Positions 12,657 to 22,984 of a DNA stretch of 64,000 nucleotides are shown here, piece after piece (positions within the stretch are counted from its first letter, which is position 1; the number at the start of each line of letters is the position of its first letter). Source of the stretch: Symsagittifera roscoffensis (lineage: Eukaryota > Xenacoelomorpha > Acoela > Convolutidae). The position numbers and the translations under genes were made by a program. The stretch covers positions 57,112,338 to 57,176,337 of the forward strand of contig NC_087064.1 of assembly GCF_963678635.1 (NCBI RefSeq). The letters are read 5' to 3'. The notes below the pieces were generated by a model. It was not told where the DNA came from and did not search any database. It saw only the letters and a program-made list of their open reading frames with translations.

Positions 12657-14189
12657 CTAATTCATATGAAGTAACTTTTCTGAGCTTTGGGCCACTTGCG
12701 AACCGAGAAAAACAGGCACTACATAATATTCCTATCACGGACATTTTATGAGCAAAATAAGTAAAAAAATAAAGTAGTTACGCTCCGTGCAAAAGCTGGA
12801 TAGGTCCATGCCAGTCTTACATAAACGCTATATACCAAAGAATGATTGTACCACTCAATTTTTTGATGGATACATTTTAATGATAAATAAAACTTAAATC
12901 GCAAACTCTATGTTGGGATAAATTTTTATGAGAACAGTTATGTGCTTTAGTCATTTCATTCTATTTAATTATTTAAAAAATGCCAATGTTGAAATTAAGA
13001 GTTTAATATGTCGGCAAATTTACATTAATCGGTAACTAAATCTAAAAATTTCGTTAGCAGGGATAATTTTTGGTAGTTTTTTCGAACTTTTTTCACCACT
13101 GATAATTTTCCAGCATTCTTGATCAATTTTCCGGCTATAAAACGCTTTGGTTTATTTTTTGAAATATAGTTTCTAATAAATGTTGTTTTTGGTGGTGCAC
13201 AAGCTTTAGTACATTGCAATACAAATGCATGAAAACTTTGGAACATTTTTTCGGAATCTAAATCTTCAATTCCAATCCAATTTTAAAAATTCAACTTGTT
13301 TTTATCCGAGATTGTAAGTTTAAAAAATTTAGCTTTTTTAGCCACTAGATCAGTGACAAAAAGATAGCAAGAAGATCAGTTTAAATACGATGGTTTCAAA
13401 ACGAAAGACTTGGTTGATGCATCAAATTCACAGCTATCATTGCTTATGCAGCGAATTTACTTCCTTAATGAGTTTCATTGCTTTAAATTTTAACCGCGAG
13501 ATCAATTGGCATTAAGATTGTTGTAATGACTCTTTTCCTTTTGTACTCATGTGATTCATTTTTGTATAAGTAAAACAATTTGGATTCCGCGCATCATTTC
13601 CAGCCATGATGAGCTAGAATACTGTACGGAATCCTTGCGTAATTCATTGCTACGCGTAATTCAGTACCGAATCATTGCTAATAAAGTTGTTGCTGCCTCC
13701 CTTCCTTATCTTTTGAAGGTATTTGCCTCCATCAATCACAATTTTGGTAATATTTGGTCCGAAGAGTTTCTTGCTAACGAAATAAGCATACAAAATCCAA
13801 TTCGTATCAATTTGACTTCCAACAGAAAAATGACTTTCAAGAATTTGCTGAATCAGTTGATCATGTTCGAACATTGAATTACACGCTAACTCTTTTCGGT
13901 GCGTATAAATTCTTTCACATTTTTAAAACTGGTGAAATTTCCGTCCAAATTATAATTTTTGATCAATTTGTTCTTTGTAAAATTTACAAGCTCTGTATTG
14001 TATCAAAAAACCATCTGCATTTGTTCTTTAAAACCATAGTTGTTCAATCTTGAATGAAAACGCATTTGAGTTTTGGATGGTCAATTTTTTTTGCACCGGG
14101 TTTCTTTTTTAAAGTTGAACTGCTACTGTATGATTGAATATAGTATCATCAACTACAACAGGCTTGCCAATATTTTGACAACATACCTC
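12657..14189. other. AT-rich stretch with no recognised gene
   Basis: There are several open frames of 60-108 codons, for example 13551-13877 on plus and 13025-13246 on minus. None shows a motif or a splice arrangement that I recognise. The stretch may contain further decayed parts of the neighbouring Penelope-like element or another old transposon. Confidence 0.5.
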
Positions 14190-15240
14190 ATTGAAAACGG
14201 ACTAGTGACGATGTCTTTTGATAGGGACATTGGTTTTTCCCTCATGAAAACATAAACAAATCAGGCAAAGCTTACCCAATTACTAATCAGGAAAAATTAA
14301 GACAAGAGAACACGAATGATTCCTTTTTTGTAAAAATTGAGAACCATCTGAGCAAAGAATTACTGGACATGAAAAAAGACGGTCGTGGGATCTCGGCTGA
14401 GGAGTATAAAGTCATATCAGAATAAGTTTGAATATATATATTATGGAATGAGAGAATGAGGTGAACTTAACAGGTTTGAAAATTTTCCTACGGTACGGAG
14501 AGGATATTGCTAGAACAGTAGTAGGCGACCACGTGTTTTACCAAAACGCCAATAAATTGCACCCTAACTTACAGTTCACCGTTGAAACACATAATGAGAA
14601 TGTCGACTACGCTTTTTTGAACATTGATAGAAAATAAGATGGCAACAAGCAAATTAGATGTGGGTGGTATCGAAACCAAACAATAAAAGGCACTCTTCTT
14701 AACTTCAGTAGTTACATATGTGAAGTCGAAAAAAAAAGATTATTGAGAGTACGGTGCACAAGATTTATAGGAGCCCATCCAGAGGATTGATCATCCAAAG
14801 TTGAGTCGGAAACACTAAGAAAAACAGTTGGGGCAGAAAAAAGTCATTTTAAAGGGAAAATCGAGCAGCAAAAGACAAGCAAGACGATAAACCCCCGATG
14901 CTCATGCTTCAATCTCAAGGAAATCAAACTCAATTGATGACAAGCAAGGTGCGCAGCATCACACGCACAGCTTAGGCATACGGTCCGGAAAAATAAAACC
15001 GTTCTTCCCTACCTGAAGTCGCAATTTTTGGGAAATTTGAAATCCAATGTTGTCTACAAATTTTTTTGTTGTGAGTTTAATTCCACCTATATTGGGCAAA
15101 ATGATCGATAACTGGCCACAAGGAATGAAGAAAACATAAGTCGACAAACCAGTAGGCATACAAATACGGCAGTGTCCGGAGAAAGCGACCACTGCACAGG
15201 TCAGTTGGGAGATAAAAGATAAGTAAAAAAACGCAAGGAA
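14190..15240 (+). pseudogene. Penelope-like element remnant (RT and GIY-YIG parts)
   Basis: Read on the plus strand, a piece at 14272-14425 resembles the front of a Penelope-type reverse transcriptase. At about 14495 the text RYGEDI, then LHPNLQFTVE and WYRKPN, matches the catalytic YxDD area and the palm/thumb stretch; the expected aspartate pair is altered. After stops and shifts, 15049-15110 reads VVYKFFCC followed by STYIGQNDR, the pattern of the Penelope GIY-YIG endonuclease (YK-x-C then YIG and R). Several stops and a missing middle part, where fingers and palm should be, show that it is dead. The left end is not defined. It lies just left of element A. Confidence 0.68.
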
Positions 15241-15582
15241 AATCCACACTCCAATTGTCTTTTATGAGTCCCAGCGAAGCTGAAAGCTTGGGTTTGAACT
15301 GTTTCACCACAAACGGGCACTATGTTCGAAATAAAAAAAAATGGCTTTGAAATGTTTTTGTTTTGAGAATGATTCTTATGGTAGCTACCAGTTATCTTGT
15401 ACATAGCATGGTGGACCTGGACGCACATGAAAAACTTGGTTCACTTCACAGCCATTTCGGGCCTAGCACTGAACGAAAACCAATAGATAACAGACAAGAA
15501 CCGGTTAAATTTACTCGTGAGAAGTCCCCTAAGGCCTGACGTTATCAAAAGTTCTTAAAACAACCACAGAACAAATAACTTT
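15241..15582. other. Left flank of element A, no gene recognised
   Basis: This may be the tail of the Penelope-like element, but stops occur in every frame and no C-terminal motif is visible. The last bases before the LTR are ...aaataactt. They do not repeat to the right of the other LTR, so no target-site duplication supports the junction. Confidence 0.4.
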
Positions 15583-16495
15583 TGTAACATTCGCCCAAAT
15601 ACTACACAGCGACGGAGCGTAGAAAAAGTACCTATTAACGACTGGCAGGCGTCAGTTATGTTAATCCTACTCGTTTTTCACCGTCTCGACCTTGCCAGTT
15701 GATTTTCTGGTCTGTTTAGGGCTAAGTAAAAAGTTACAATTTTTAGGCCATCAGTCAAACGACTTTTGATCAGCTTTCGTTTACATGCAAACACAACCAC
15801 ATAGCTGAGTCTCGGATCCTCAGACTACGTGATTGCCATTAAAAACACGGCTCGAACAACCTATTTTAACCTGTTTTTGTTGAACAACCTATTTTAACCT
15901 GTTTTTGTGTGACAGTTCTAAATTAAATCCATTGGAGATGGATTGACCCTTTCCTCTTTCTAGCTACTCATATTCTAAAATATCAAATAATACCGGTGTT
16001 AATTCAGACTTCTACGACATCCAAGTAGCTACAAAGTTAGTTTTATATGGTCCCTTCACATAAAACAGTCTCTGGGGGACCAAGCCTCCGCTCCCGTAAT
16101 CTTCCTGAGATAATGTTCTTATCTCTTCCAATTTATGGCACGGGAGGGTTCTGTGGAATATTCCTTCCCCACTGAAGCTTCCTTCTCCACTAATATCCAC
16201 TGCTAAGAGTCTTATCGTGTGTTGTTACCACGATAAGAGGCTTCGTGTTTTTCATCTCTTGTGCGACCGTTTTCCACAATATTTGTCGCTGTTCTGTTTT
16301 TTCGTCCTTTTTCGTCAAAATGGCCGTCTTTTTGTATTTCTCAGAAATATTCCCCTTCCGATCGAAATTTTGAAAATAGAAATTCTAGAATATTCCTACC
16401 CTCCTTCGCAATACTTTTTCGTTAATAAGGCTTTTATTCGTTTTTCTTCGTGTCGTCGGAAGGTTGCGCTGTGTCAATCTGGCAGAATTGCACAT
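15583..16495 (-). repeat. 3' LTR of element A
   Basis: The 913-bp repeat is nearly identical to 38736-39600 and has canonical TG...CA ends. It differs by a 28-bp tandem duplication near 15848-15905 (the aacaacctattttaacctg unit occurs twice) and by about 27 extra bases near 16095. Both differences are absent from the right LTR. A TATA-like CCATATAAAAC on the minus strand lies at about 16040-16050. Confidence 0.88.
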
Positions 16496-17265
16496 ACTCC
16501 CCGGACAAGTCCCCATCAATGTCCGTATTGATCGCATAACACCGGGTTATCGTCAAGTAGTGTTCCAGTTCTCTATAATCAATCTTACAAATCGCATAGG
16601 AAAATGAAATTTATCTACTCCACCTCAACTCACTACGTGTTCACAAATGGCATCATACTACATCTCATTGCCTTTCAACATTTTCACAAAATTTGCACCA
16701 TGAGGAGTGTCCTAGATAAAATTTCTTTTCTGACTACTTCCGTCGTCTTGCCAAAAATTTTCTTTTCGCTCTTTGTGATTAAAAAATGGGACGTGGCACG
16801 GCCACGCACCCGTTAAAATTAACTTAACATCACTCACCAAGTATAATCAGTTATTTATGCGGTCCTCTCAATATTAAAACTAAGAAACTCTGTGGCTAGG
16901 AAAGTTATTGAGTTACTCACCCTTCTCGGCGAGTTTACTCAAACTTACCATGTCGCCACACAGTGAAATTGTGTCTTACACAGGTTAAAAACTTCAGTCA
17001 TTTTTAAATAGGTAAATATACTCACCTATGTTCTATATATATACATAAGTAGTATAACTAAAATTTTCTTTGAACAATTTTAACAATTGTAACAATTTTA
17101 AAAGTCTGGTTTGACCAAACTAAATCAAAACAAAAAGTTTAACAAGTTCAATAATCAAAACTTGGTTGATTGGTTCAAGTTTTAACACACAAAGACAATC
17201 AAGTTTTTTCTCCTTCTCTTCTCTTCTTTGCTCACGTCTTCACTTGTTCTTTTCGTTCATCATCT
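16496..17265 (-). other. 3' untranslated region of element A with candidate polypurine tract
   Basis: Directly inside the 3' LTR, the minus strand reads ttgtccggggagta and then the LTR start. The ggggag run is a weak candidate polypurine tract for plus-strand priming. The equivalent place in element B has the same ccggggagta. A further block near 16640-16680 (aaatggcatcatactacat) is shared with element B at 44889. No gene is seen. Confidence 0.55.
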
Positions 17266-19122
17266 TCATTCCATCGCTTCTCCATCCTGATCTTCAGCTT
17301 CGCTGTCTTCTGGGACTTTCTCCAGCATGTCCATGGAGTTGCGGGCCGTGCCCCAACTCTCCTGTTCCAACAGCCTCGGTTTGCAACAAGGTAGCAAGTC
17401 CACATTCACCTTTTGCTCCCGGTTCCTGCAAAAGCTGTTGTGAAGACATAGGCTCACATTTCTTTCTAGGTCAGCTGTTAAGACCTCTTTCTTCTCATCT
17501 TCAGTTATACAAGGCGCTCCAGCTACTCGCTTCACCGCCGTGGTGACCGCGTTTCTGTGCGTCAGGAATGCTCTCGTATAGGCTCCCGGTCCTATATCTA
17601 GCTGGAATGATTGATAGGCTTCCGTGTTCCTCGACATGTGTCGCTTCGCGCGTTCATACATCCATGATGTCATCACGGCACGGAACCAAGGCATCAATCT
17701 TTGCCTTGACCATATTCTTTCAATGGCTTTGGGTATTCTCAGAACCTTGCAGGTGGTTCTGAAAAGATCCAATTCATGACTCATCTTCACGTTGCTCAGC
17801 TGTTCAGGAGTCGGCACGGCCGTCTCCTGCTCACTTGTGTCCGCGTTAACCTCCAACCATCTCACTGCCAGCATGGCTCTAGCCACCACGATTGAAACCT
17901 GTTGATTCTGATCTGGCAACCCCGTAGAGTACAACTCCTCCACGTCCCATACTAGCATCAGATTCCCGCGTTTGGGGTACCACAACGTCTGCGCCAAGCA
18001 ATGGCAAGGATACTCCCCATGGGTTCTCACTATGTTCCTTCGGGTCCGATACCCTGAGGCTCCCAGCAACGGTTCCACCTCCATCAGAATTCTGTGTAAA
18101 TCGTCTTTCTCTTCTATGGTGGGGAATTCAGTGGGTAACGCTCCACTCGCTTTCTGCTTCTGGAACTCACTCACATTACCTTCGTTCAATCTCAGAAACT
18201 CTTCACCCACTACGTCTTGCAACTCGCCTTCAGATCTCTTCGGGACTGCCCGAAAGATCTTTGCCAACAAATCATATGACCTCTCCGACATTCTGGCCAA
18301 CCTCACGCACTTTGGCACAGAGAAAAGTTGGTCAATCAACACCTGCTGCGTCCTCGCATCCATCACCACCATGTGCGTAGGATACCTACTATTGCAATAT
18401 GGCGCGGAGCTTGAACCCACCAGATATTTCGAACCAGTAGGTTTTTGATAGGCTTCACTATCCTTCACATTCATTTCGTTTTCCAGAGCTTCTCGCCAGC
18501 CTCCGATCTTCTGCTCTGTCTGCAATGCTCCAGGGAATACTTCCACGCTGAGGGACAGCACTAGCTCATGGGCACGCTCCAGGCGCTCAAGTGATTCTAT
18601 CGAATTCGTCATGCTACAAAATCCCAAGGCTGTGGTCAAGTTTACATCCGTCACCCCATGACAGTCCGCGACCAACTCCATGCCACTCTTATCCGACATG
18701 CTCAACCTTCCGTACAATCGTGCCAGTTGTCGATGCTGCTCGCTCAGCGTAATCAGGCAGTGCCCCAAGTTGCAAACATGTCCTTCCATCCCACAATGTT
18801 GAGCCAAGCATGTGCCTTGCTTCAACCAATTGCTCGATGGACTTTCCTCGGATAGCTCCGTGGATGGGTTGCTCTTCCGCTTCGTCAAACTCATGGCCAG
18901 CAGATGGTGTATCATGGCCAGATCATGTAAACTCGCGTCATCATCCAGGTCTAACGTGATATCCGCCGTCATGTCCCAGTTTAAACCGGCGTTAGGATGA
19001 GGACACAAAGAAGACTTCATGAGTTCCCACATCGTTAATAGACTGGTTTTCAAGGGACCGTCCCAAGAACCACAATCAAAACTCACTTGCCCCTTTAGTT
19101 CGGGAGCCGAGGGTTCGACCAC
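17266..19122 (-). CDS. Accessory polyprotein C-terminal part, element A (618 codons)
   Basis: This is the last open segment of the accessory region, ending about 770 bp before the 3' LTR. It has no domain that I recognise and no membrane segment or signal peptide. A Cys/His-rich patch (HCGMEGHVCNLGHC, around residues 110-125) may bind metal. Near the C-terminus, LCLHNSFCR and then LLPCCK are shared with element B (LCLHNSFCR, PLPCCK). The protein ends in an acidic tail. It lies in the same frame as the segment at 19294-20412, separated by TAG codons at about 19290 and 19130 with readable coding between them. At the first TAG, element B has TAT (Tyr). I infer one original protein and a stop mutation in A. 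Homology to B implies past selection on the protein, but its function is unknown. Confidence 0.7.
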   Translation of the reverse strand: MVEPSAPELKGQVSFDCGSWDGPLKTSLLTMWELMKSSLCPHPNAGLNWDMTADITLDLDDDASLHDLAMIHHLLAMSLTKRKSNPSTELSEESPSSNWLKQGTCLAQHCGMEGHVCNLGHCLITLSEQHRQLARLYGRLSMSDKSGMELVADCHGVTDVNLTTALGFCSMTNSIESLERLERAHELVLSLSVEVFPGALQTEQKIGGWREALENEMNVKDSEAYQKPTGSKYLVGSSSAPYCNSRYPTHMVVMDARTQQVLIDQLFSVPKCVRLARMSERSYDLLAKIFRAVPKRSEGELQDVVGEEFLRLNEGNVSEFQKQKASGALPTEFPTIEEKDDLHRILMEVEPLLGASGYRTRRNIVRTHGEYPCHCLAQTLWYPKRGNLMLVWDVEELYSTGLPDQNQQVSIVVARAMLAVRWLEVNADTSEQETAVPTPEQLSNVKMSHELDLFRTTCKVLRIPKAIERIWSRQRLMPWFRAVMTSWMYERAKRHMSRNTEAYQSFQLDIGPGAYTRAFLTHRNAVTTAVKRVAGAPCITEDEKKEVLTADLERNVSLCLHNSFCRNREQKVNVDLLPCCKPRLLEQESWGTARNSMDMLEKVPEDSEAEDQDGEAME

Positions 19123-19293
19123 TCGTTCTTCCTAGATAATTCCCAGCTTGGGTTGTTCCACCATCAGTATTCCAGTTTCTTTAATCCGTTCAACCCAGAA
19201 ATTGAGTACTATGACTTGCTCATAGTCGAAGTACGCTTCCCTGGCTGCTTCATTCACGAAGGGATTATACGCCATCCCCGGTATGCCAGACAC

Positions 19294-20412
19294 CTATTGG
19301 AACGACTTCAGTTTACCTAGTGTTGCAAAGTCTTTCTGTCCTTTGACTGCTCCAATCAACTCCCGGTTCACTTTCAATTCTTTGTTGGAATATCTTCTCA
19401 CCTCTTCCAACTTGCCATAGCTCTCCATGTCATTCGACTCCCTATTTGGTACAATCAGCGGCATATCCTGATATAGTTCCAGGAGTGCCCTAAGGAAGTT
19501 TCTTTCGCAATCAACTCCCTTTTGCCGAATGATCTTTATACATTCTCCCAAAACAGGAGTGGGGATACGATACACCACGAACCTGACAAAGCAAAGAGCA
19601 TCCTTACGCTTAGCCCATGCTATCGCAGAATCGTCTTTTGAAATCAACGCTCGCAGAGCTTCCATCAACTCCAGCTCCTGTTCCCGTGATTTCGAATCAT
19701 TACTGGCTTCATATTCCACCTTCTTGATGCCCATCAAGCACCAAGCCAACCGCACTTGCAGGTCAGTTCTCGTGCACGGATGAGCCAGGTACGCTGCCAC
19801 CGTCGCAGGTGCATGCATCGTCTCGTCGAAGTATCTCTGGAGGGCCGCCCTCCAAGAAATTTCTAGTAGTTTTTCCAATCTGATTTCGTTCGCTTCAGAG
19901 GACATTACCGTGCCGTATTCTTTCCGATTTAAGTTTGAATTCTCCGTAAGCTCTTTCAGATATTCCTGCATGGCTCGCTTCTCGCTCCAAGCCATCAGGT
20001 GCCCTCTCGCGGAGTTTCTCGCTTTCAACATCTCCACATAACCCCCTGCTGGATCTCCCATGTGGACCGATTCCGGCACTGTGACTCGACTGTACTCGAC
20101 CACGTCGAGTTGTCCTTCCAGTTTCAACTTGGCCATGTTGGTTCGCGAGGGCCTGTAATCTTCAAGTCCTCCAGATCCACATTGACTGATGATCTCCATC
20201 TCTAACTTAGTGTCTGCCAGGGTTCGTGCTGTCTTCTTTGATTTCATGGCTGTCGTGGTCAGACCTGCCAAGAGCATAGGGGGTATCAGATTCTCTTTTT
20301 CTCCCCCTGTCAGTGTCGCACCATCTCCTTGCCCGCTCTCGCCTGAACGACCTGCGCTCGTCAGAGAGGCCACCACTGCGCTGGCTTTCGACTTCACCAC
20401 TCTCGGGTTCAC
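19294..20412 (-). CDS. Accessory polyprotein segment, element A (372 codons)
   Basis: Unknown function. The front is basic and Lys/Arg/Ser-rich, and the remainder looks helical and soluble. Element B matches in several blocks: the region around PPMLLAG against PPILMAG, LTEATLEMEILSQ against LADTKLEMEIISQ, PAGGYVEMLKARNSARG against PAGGYMEMLEYRNSARG, and RKDALCFVRFVVYRIPTP against RRDALCFIGFLIEQISVP. It is in the same frame as the 833-codon segment upstream, separated by one TAA at 20473. In element B the join is open, so I treat this as an inner part of one polyprotein and not as a separate gene. Confidence 0.7.
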   Translation of the reverse strand: MNPRVVKSKASAVVASLTSAGRSGESGQGDGATLTGGEKENLIPPMLLAGLTTTAMKSKKTARTLADTKLEMEIISQCGSGGLEDYRPSRTNMAKLKLEGQLDVVEYSRVTVPESVHMGDPAGGYVEMLKARNSARGHLMAWSEKRAMQEYLKELTENSNLNRKEYGTVMSSEANEIRLEKLLEISWRAALQRYFDETMHAPATVAAYLAHPCTRTDLQVRLAWCLMGIKKVEYEASNDSKSREQELELMEALRALISKDDSAIAWAKRKDALCFVRFVVYRIPTPVLGECIKIIRQKGVDCERNFLRALLELYQDMPLIVPNRESNDMESYGKLEEVRRYSNKELKVNRELIGAVKGQKDFATLGKLKSFQ

Positions 20413-20472
20413 GGCTCGCCTTCCTGTCTTCCCTTTTAGTCGCTTCAGCCCCTTTCTGGCTCGTCTGACAGG

Positions 20473-22974
20473 TTACTTCTTTGTGACCTGCTGATCATCG
20501 GCACTGTCTTCTGTAACTGACTCGGTCAGTACATCCGACTCCATGGAGTTCACTATTTTCTCCAGGACCTCACGCATGATGGGTTGGTTCAATCCCACCT
20601 TCATTATGGACTGCGTCCCATATCGTCGTATCACGTCGCATGACTTTTCCATGAAATTCACTCGGCTCCAGGTTGCCCCTGTCTTGCCTTCTAACTCACT
20701 TTGATATCTCTCCCATTCCTCTTCCGGTAGCGTACTCAGGAAGGATACCCTCATTGATTCTTCGATTTTTCTCCTCCTCGGTGACTCATGGAGCAATCTT
20801 TGCGGATCCCTGTCTCGGCATTCTCTCGCCTGGCTTATTGGGTCCATCGGGGATAAGTCGGCCGACGCCTCCTTTGTAGGGGACATGAAAGACGATGGCG
20901 TCATTAGCAATAGACTCCCATCGACTTCCCCATCGTCGTCTTCACTGAACCGGTATTCTAGCAAGTCTCTCTCCAACGCTCCTAGATCCGTCTCACCCGG
21001 TTTTCCCGTCTTTCCCTCGATGTCGTTATTGTTATCGTCCTGATCCATCAATTCATCGTCATCTGCATCAGGTTTCGGCTTGGGTCCTGAAGGGCCTTGT
21101 CGTGTGTCCATGCCCGAGTCCGGCCGAGCCGATACGGTCATGTCTCCTGCGTGATAAATCAATTCATCGTTTACCAGGAATTCTACAGACTCCTCGCCAT
21201 TTGGTGCCAGGTCCTCTATTGTTATGTATGAGCCTCCTCTGCTCTCCTTTGCCACTTCCAGCATCACTACTTTCACTTCTCCTGACCACTTCAGTCTTGA
21301 TAAGTCATCTGTGGGAGCATACTCTTCGTTCCACATTTCAGCCGAGACCTCTGGTCTCCTGGAAGGTAGTGCCTTGATCTTTTTCCTACTCCAAGCATCA
21401 GGAAACGAGAAGTCAAACGTGTGCGCGGCTGCAACATTCCAGCTGATGAAGCGCGGCTCCATCCCTTCGCTCCACTTCAGCATTCTCTTCTCTGCATCAC
21501 GAGCGGCTCCGATGCGAGGGGCAATGACGTGAGATGTGACTCCCAACAACATCCTCCTTATCGGTGGATATCGAGGGCATTGGTCCGGCAGCGGCCTGGA
21601 CCCAGAAAGCCACGCTTGCTGGTTCTCTTTCGCGTGTGCGTAGGCTTCTGGCAAGAGTGGGACTCTCATAGCCGCTCCTGTATCCTTCACTACTGGCCTC
21701 AATTTCCAAAGCTTCGGGTTAAACTGGATGTGGGAAAGGTCCTCACGGCCCATTCGGCACTTGAAGTGGTTGTTGAAATCCATCAACACCCGACCTGGCT
21801 CCGCTATTCTTCCGAACAGCCTATCGTCGCTGGCCAGCCCTCTCAGCTCCCTCTGCTCTACCCAATTCAGCACGGAACAGTCCACGACTGAGACCAGGTT
21901 GACATACAACACAGAATTCCTGTATGCCTTGACTTGCACGTCTGGGAATGCGAAAGACATCACCGGTCCATACACCACAGTGACGAATTCCCGCAGTCCG
22001 TGAATCAGAGCCAACGGATCGATCCGCATCATGACAGCCAAATCGGTCAGCAAGGGCATGCCACAATACTGCTTGCACTCACCCGCATCCGTCGCCACCT
22101 TATCTTCTCCCGTGACGCTTCTGTTCTGTTGCAAGAGATATTGGAGCAGGAGAGTCCTCCAGTCTTTCATCTTCCTGAGCGAGGCGGTTTCCAACTGCGC
22201 GTTGAACTCACGACTTCTTCCCTGGAGTTGTTCAGGGTAACGCAACAGCACAAGCAAATCAACCAGTCGACCGTAGGTCATGGCAATCAGAGTCAGGAGT
22301 CCATCCAATCTCAAATCTGCCAACGCTTGGGTGAAGAGGTTTGCCGGTCCCTTCACGAAATTTTCATGACCAAATGTCACGTATAGGGCTAATATCAGGC
22401 CAATCGACAACTTTCTGATGTCCTTGACGAAACTCGCGATCAGGTTCCGAGATGCCCTCGGATAGCACGTCGACAGGAAGGATGGCGTCCATCCCAGTCC
22501 CATTCCAACCAAGATGGCATCCGATCGTTCATACTGTGCCCTCGTGGCTAGCACGTCAGCTTGGAACTTGTCCAGTGACATCGTGTTTACGTCCTGCATC
22601 AATTTCAACATCATACCCCCAGCTAACTCCCGGGCATCAAACAAGTTCTTCAGATACACGTGTATCTCTTTTATCACTGCCGGCGCATGCTCGAACGCGT
22701 CCTCACCCAAGGTGCACATCCTTGGTGACAAGTACAACCATACGTTGTTGTGCGGCTTCGTGCGCAAAGCCATTGCCATGAGATCTTCTTCCGCTGACGT
22801 CATGTTTTTCCTGACTGTCCTTCCCTGCTCATTCTCTGCATGATCCATCTGTCTGAACCAGAGATCATCAGCCACCTGTTGTACTAACAGATGATCATCT
22901 TCTACCCCTAGTCTTAACTTCAGCAATCTGGCGAAGTTGGACAGCTCCAACCCCAGAACCTCATCTAGCACCAA
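20473..22974 (-). CDS. Accessory polyprotein core segment, element A (833 codons)
   Basis: This is the longest uninterrupted accessory segment. It starts at VLDEVLGLELSNF, which in element B (VLDEVLGLEVSNF) lies in the middle of an open frame; A has lost about 430 bp just before it. Further blocks shared with B are WTPSFL/WTASFL, FVKGPANL/FVKGPVIL, RYPEQ, GMPLLTDL, DPLALI, FVTVVYGP/FVTVIYGP, RRMLLG and YGTQSI(M/L)KVGLN. Residues of about 630-720 form an acidic Asp/Asn-rich stretch that ends in MTPSSFMSP. The first 600 residues look helical, without a membrane segment. I do not recognise the fold. A structural or nucleic-acid-binding role would be a guess. Confidence 0.72.
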   Translation of the reverse strand: MVLDEVLGLELSNFARLLKLRLGVEDDHLLVQQVADDLWFRQMDHAENEQGRTVRKNMTSAEEDLMAMALRTKPHNNVWLYLSPRMCTLGEDAFEHAPAVIKEIHVYLKNLFDARELAGGMMLKLMQDVNTMSLDKFQADVLATRAQYERSDAILVGMGLGWTPSFLSTCYPRASRNLIASFVKDIRKLSIGLILALYVTFGHENFVKGPANLFTQALADLRLDGLLTLIAMTYGRLVDLLVLLRYPEQLQGRSREFNAQLETASLRKMKDWRTLLLQYLLQQNRSVTGEDKVATDAGECKQYCGMPLLTDLAVMMRIDPLALIHGLREFVTVVYGPVMSFAFPDVQVKAYRNSVLYVNLVSVVDCSVLNWVEQRELRGLASDDRLFGRIAEPGRVLMDFNNHFKCRMGREDLSHIQFNPKLWKLRPVVKDTGAAMRVPLLPEAYAHAKENQQAWLSGSRPLPDQCPRYPPIRRMLLGVTSHVIAPRIGAARDAEKRMLKWSEGMEPRFISWNVAAAHTFDFSFPDAWSRKKIKALPSRRPEVSAEMWNEEYAPTDDLSRLKWSGEVKVVMLEVAKESRGGSYITIEDLAPNGEESVEFLVNDELIYHAGDMTVSARPDSGMDTRQGPSGPKPKPDADDDELMDQDDNNNDIEGKTGKPGETDLGALERDLLEYRFSEDDDGEVDGSLLLMTPSSFMSPTKEASADLSPMDPISQARECRDRDPQRLLHESPRRRKIEESMRVSFLSTLPEEEWERYQSELEGKTGATWSRVNFMEKSCDVIRRYGTQSIMKVGLNQPIMREVLEKIVNSMESDVLTESVTEDSADDQQVTKK

Positions 22975-22984
22975 CCGAGTTGTG

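Noticed and set aside
13025-13877. Possible extra transposon gene on either strand
   Set aside because: Open frames on both strands overlap and show no family motif.
17166-17546. Plus-strand 126-codon ORF at the end of the accessory region
   Set aside because: It overlaps the antisense of the conserved Cys-rich C-terminus. The T-rich start gives a false hydrophobic look.
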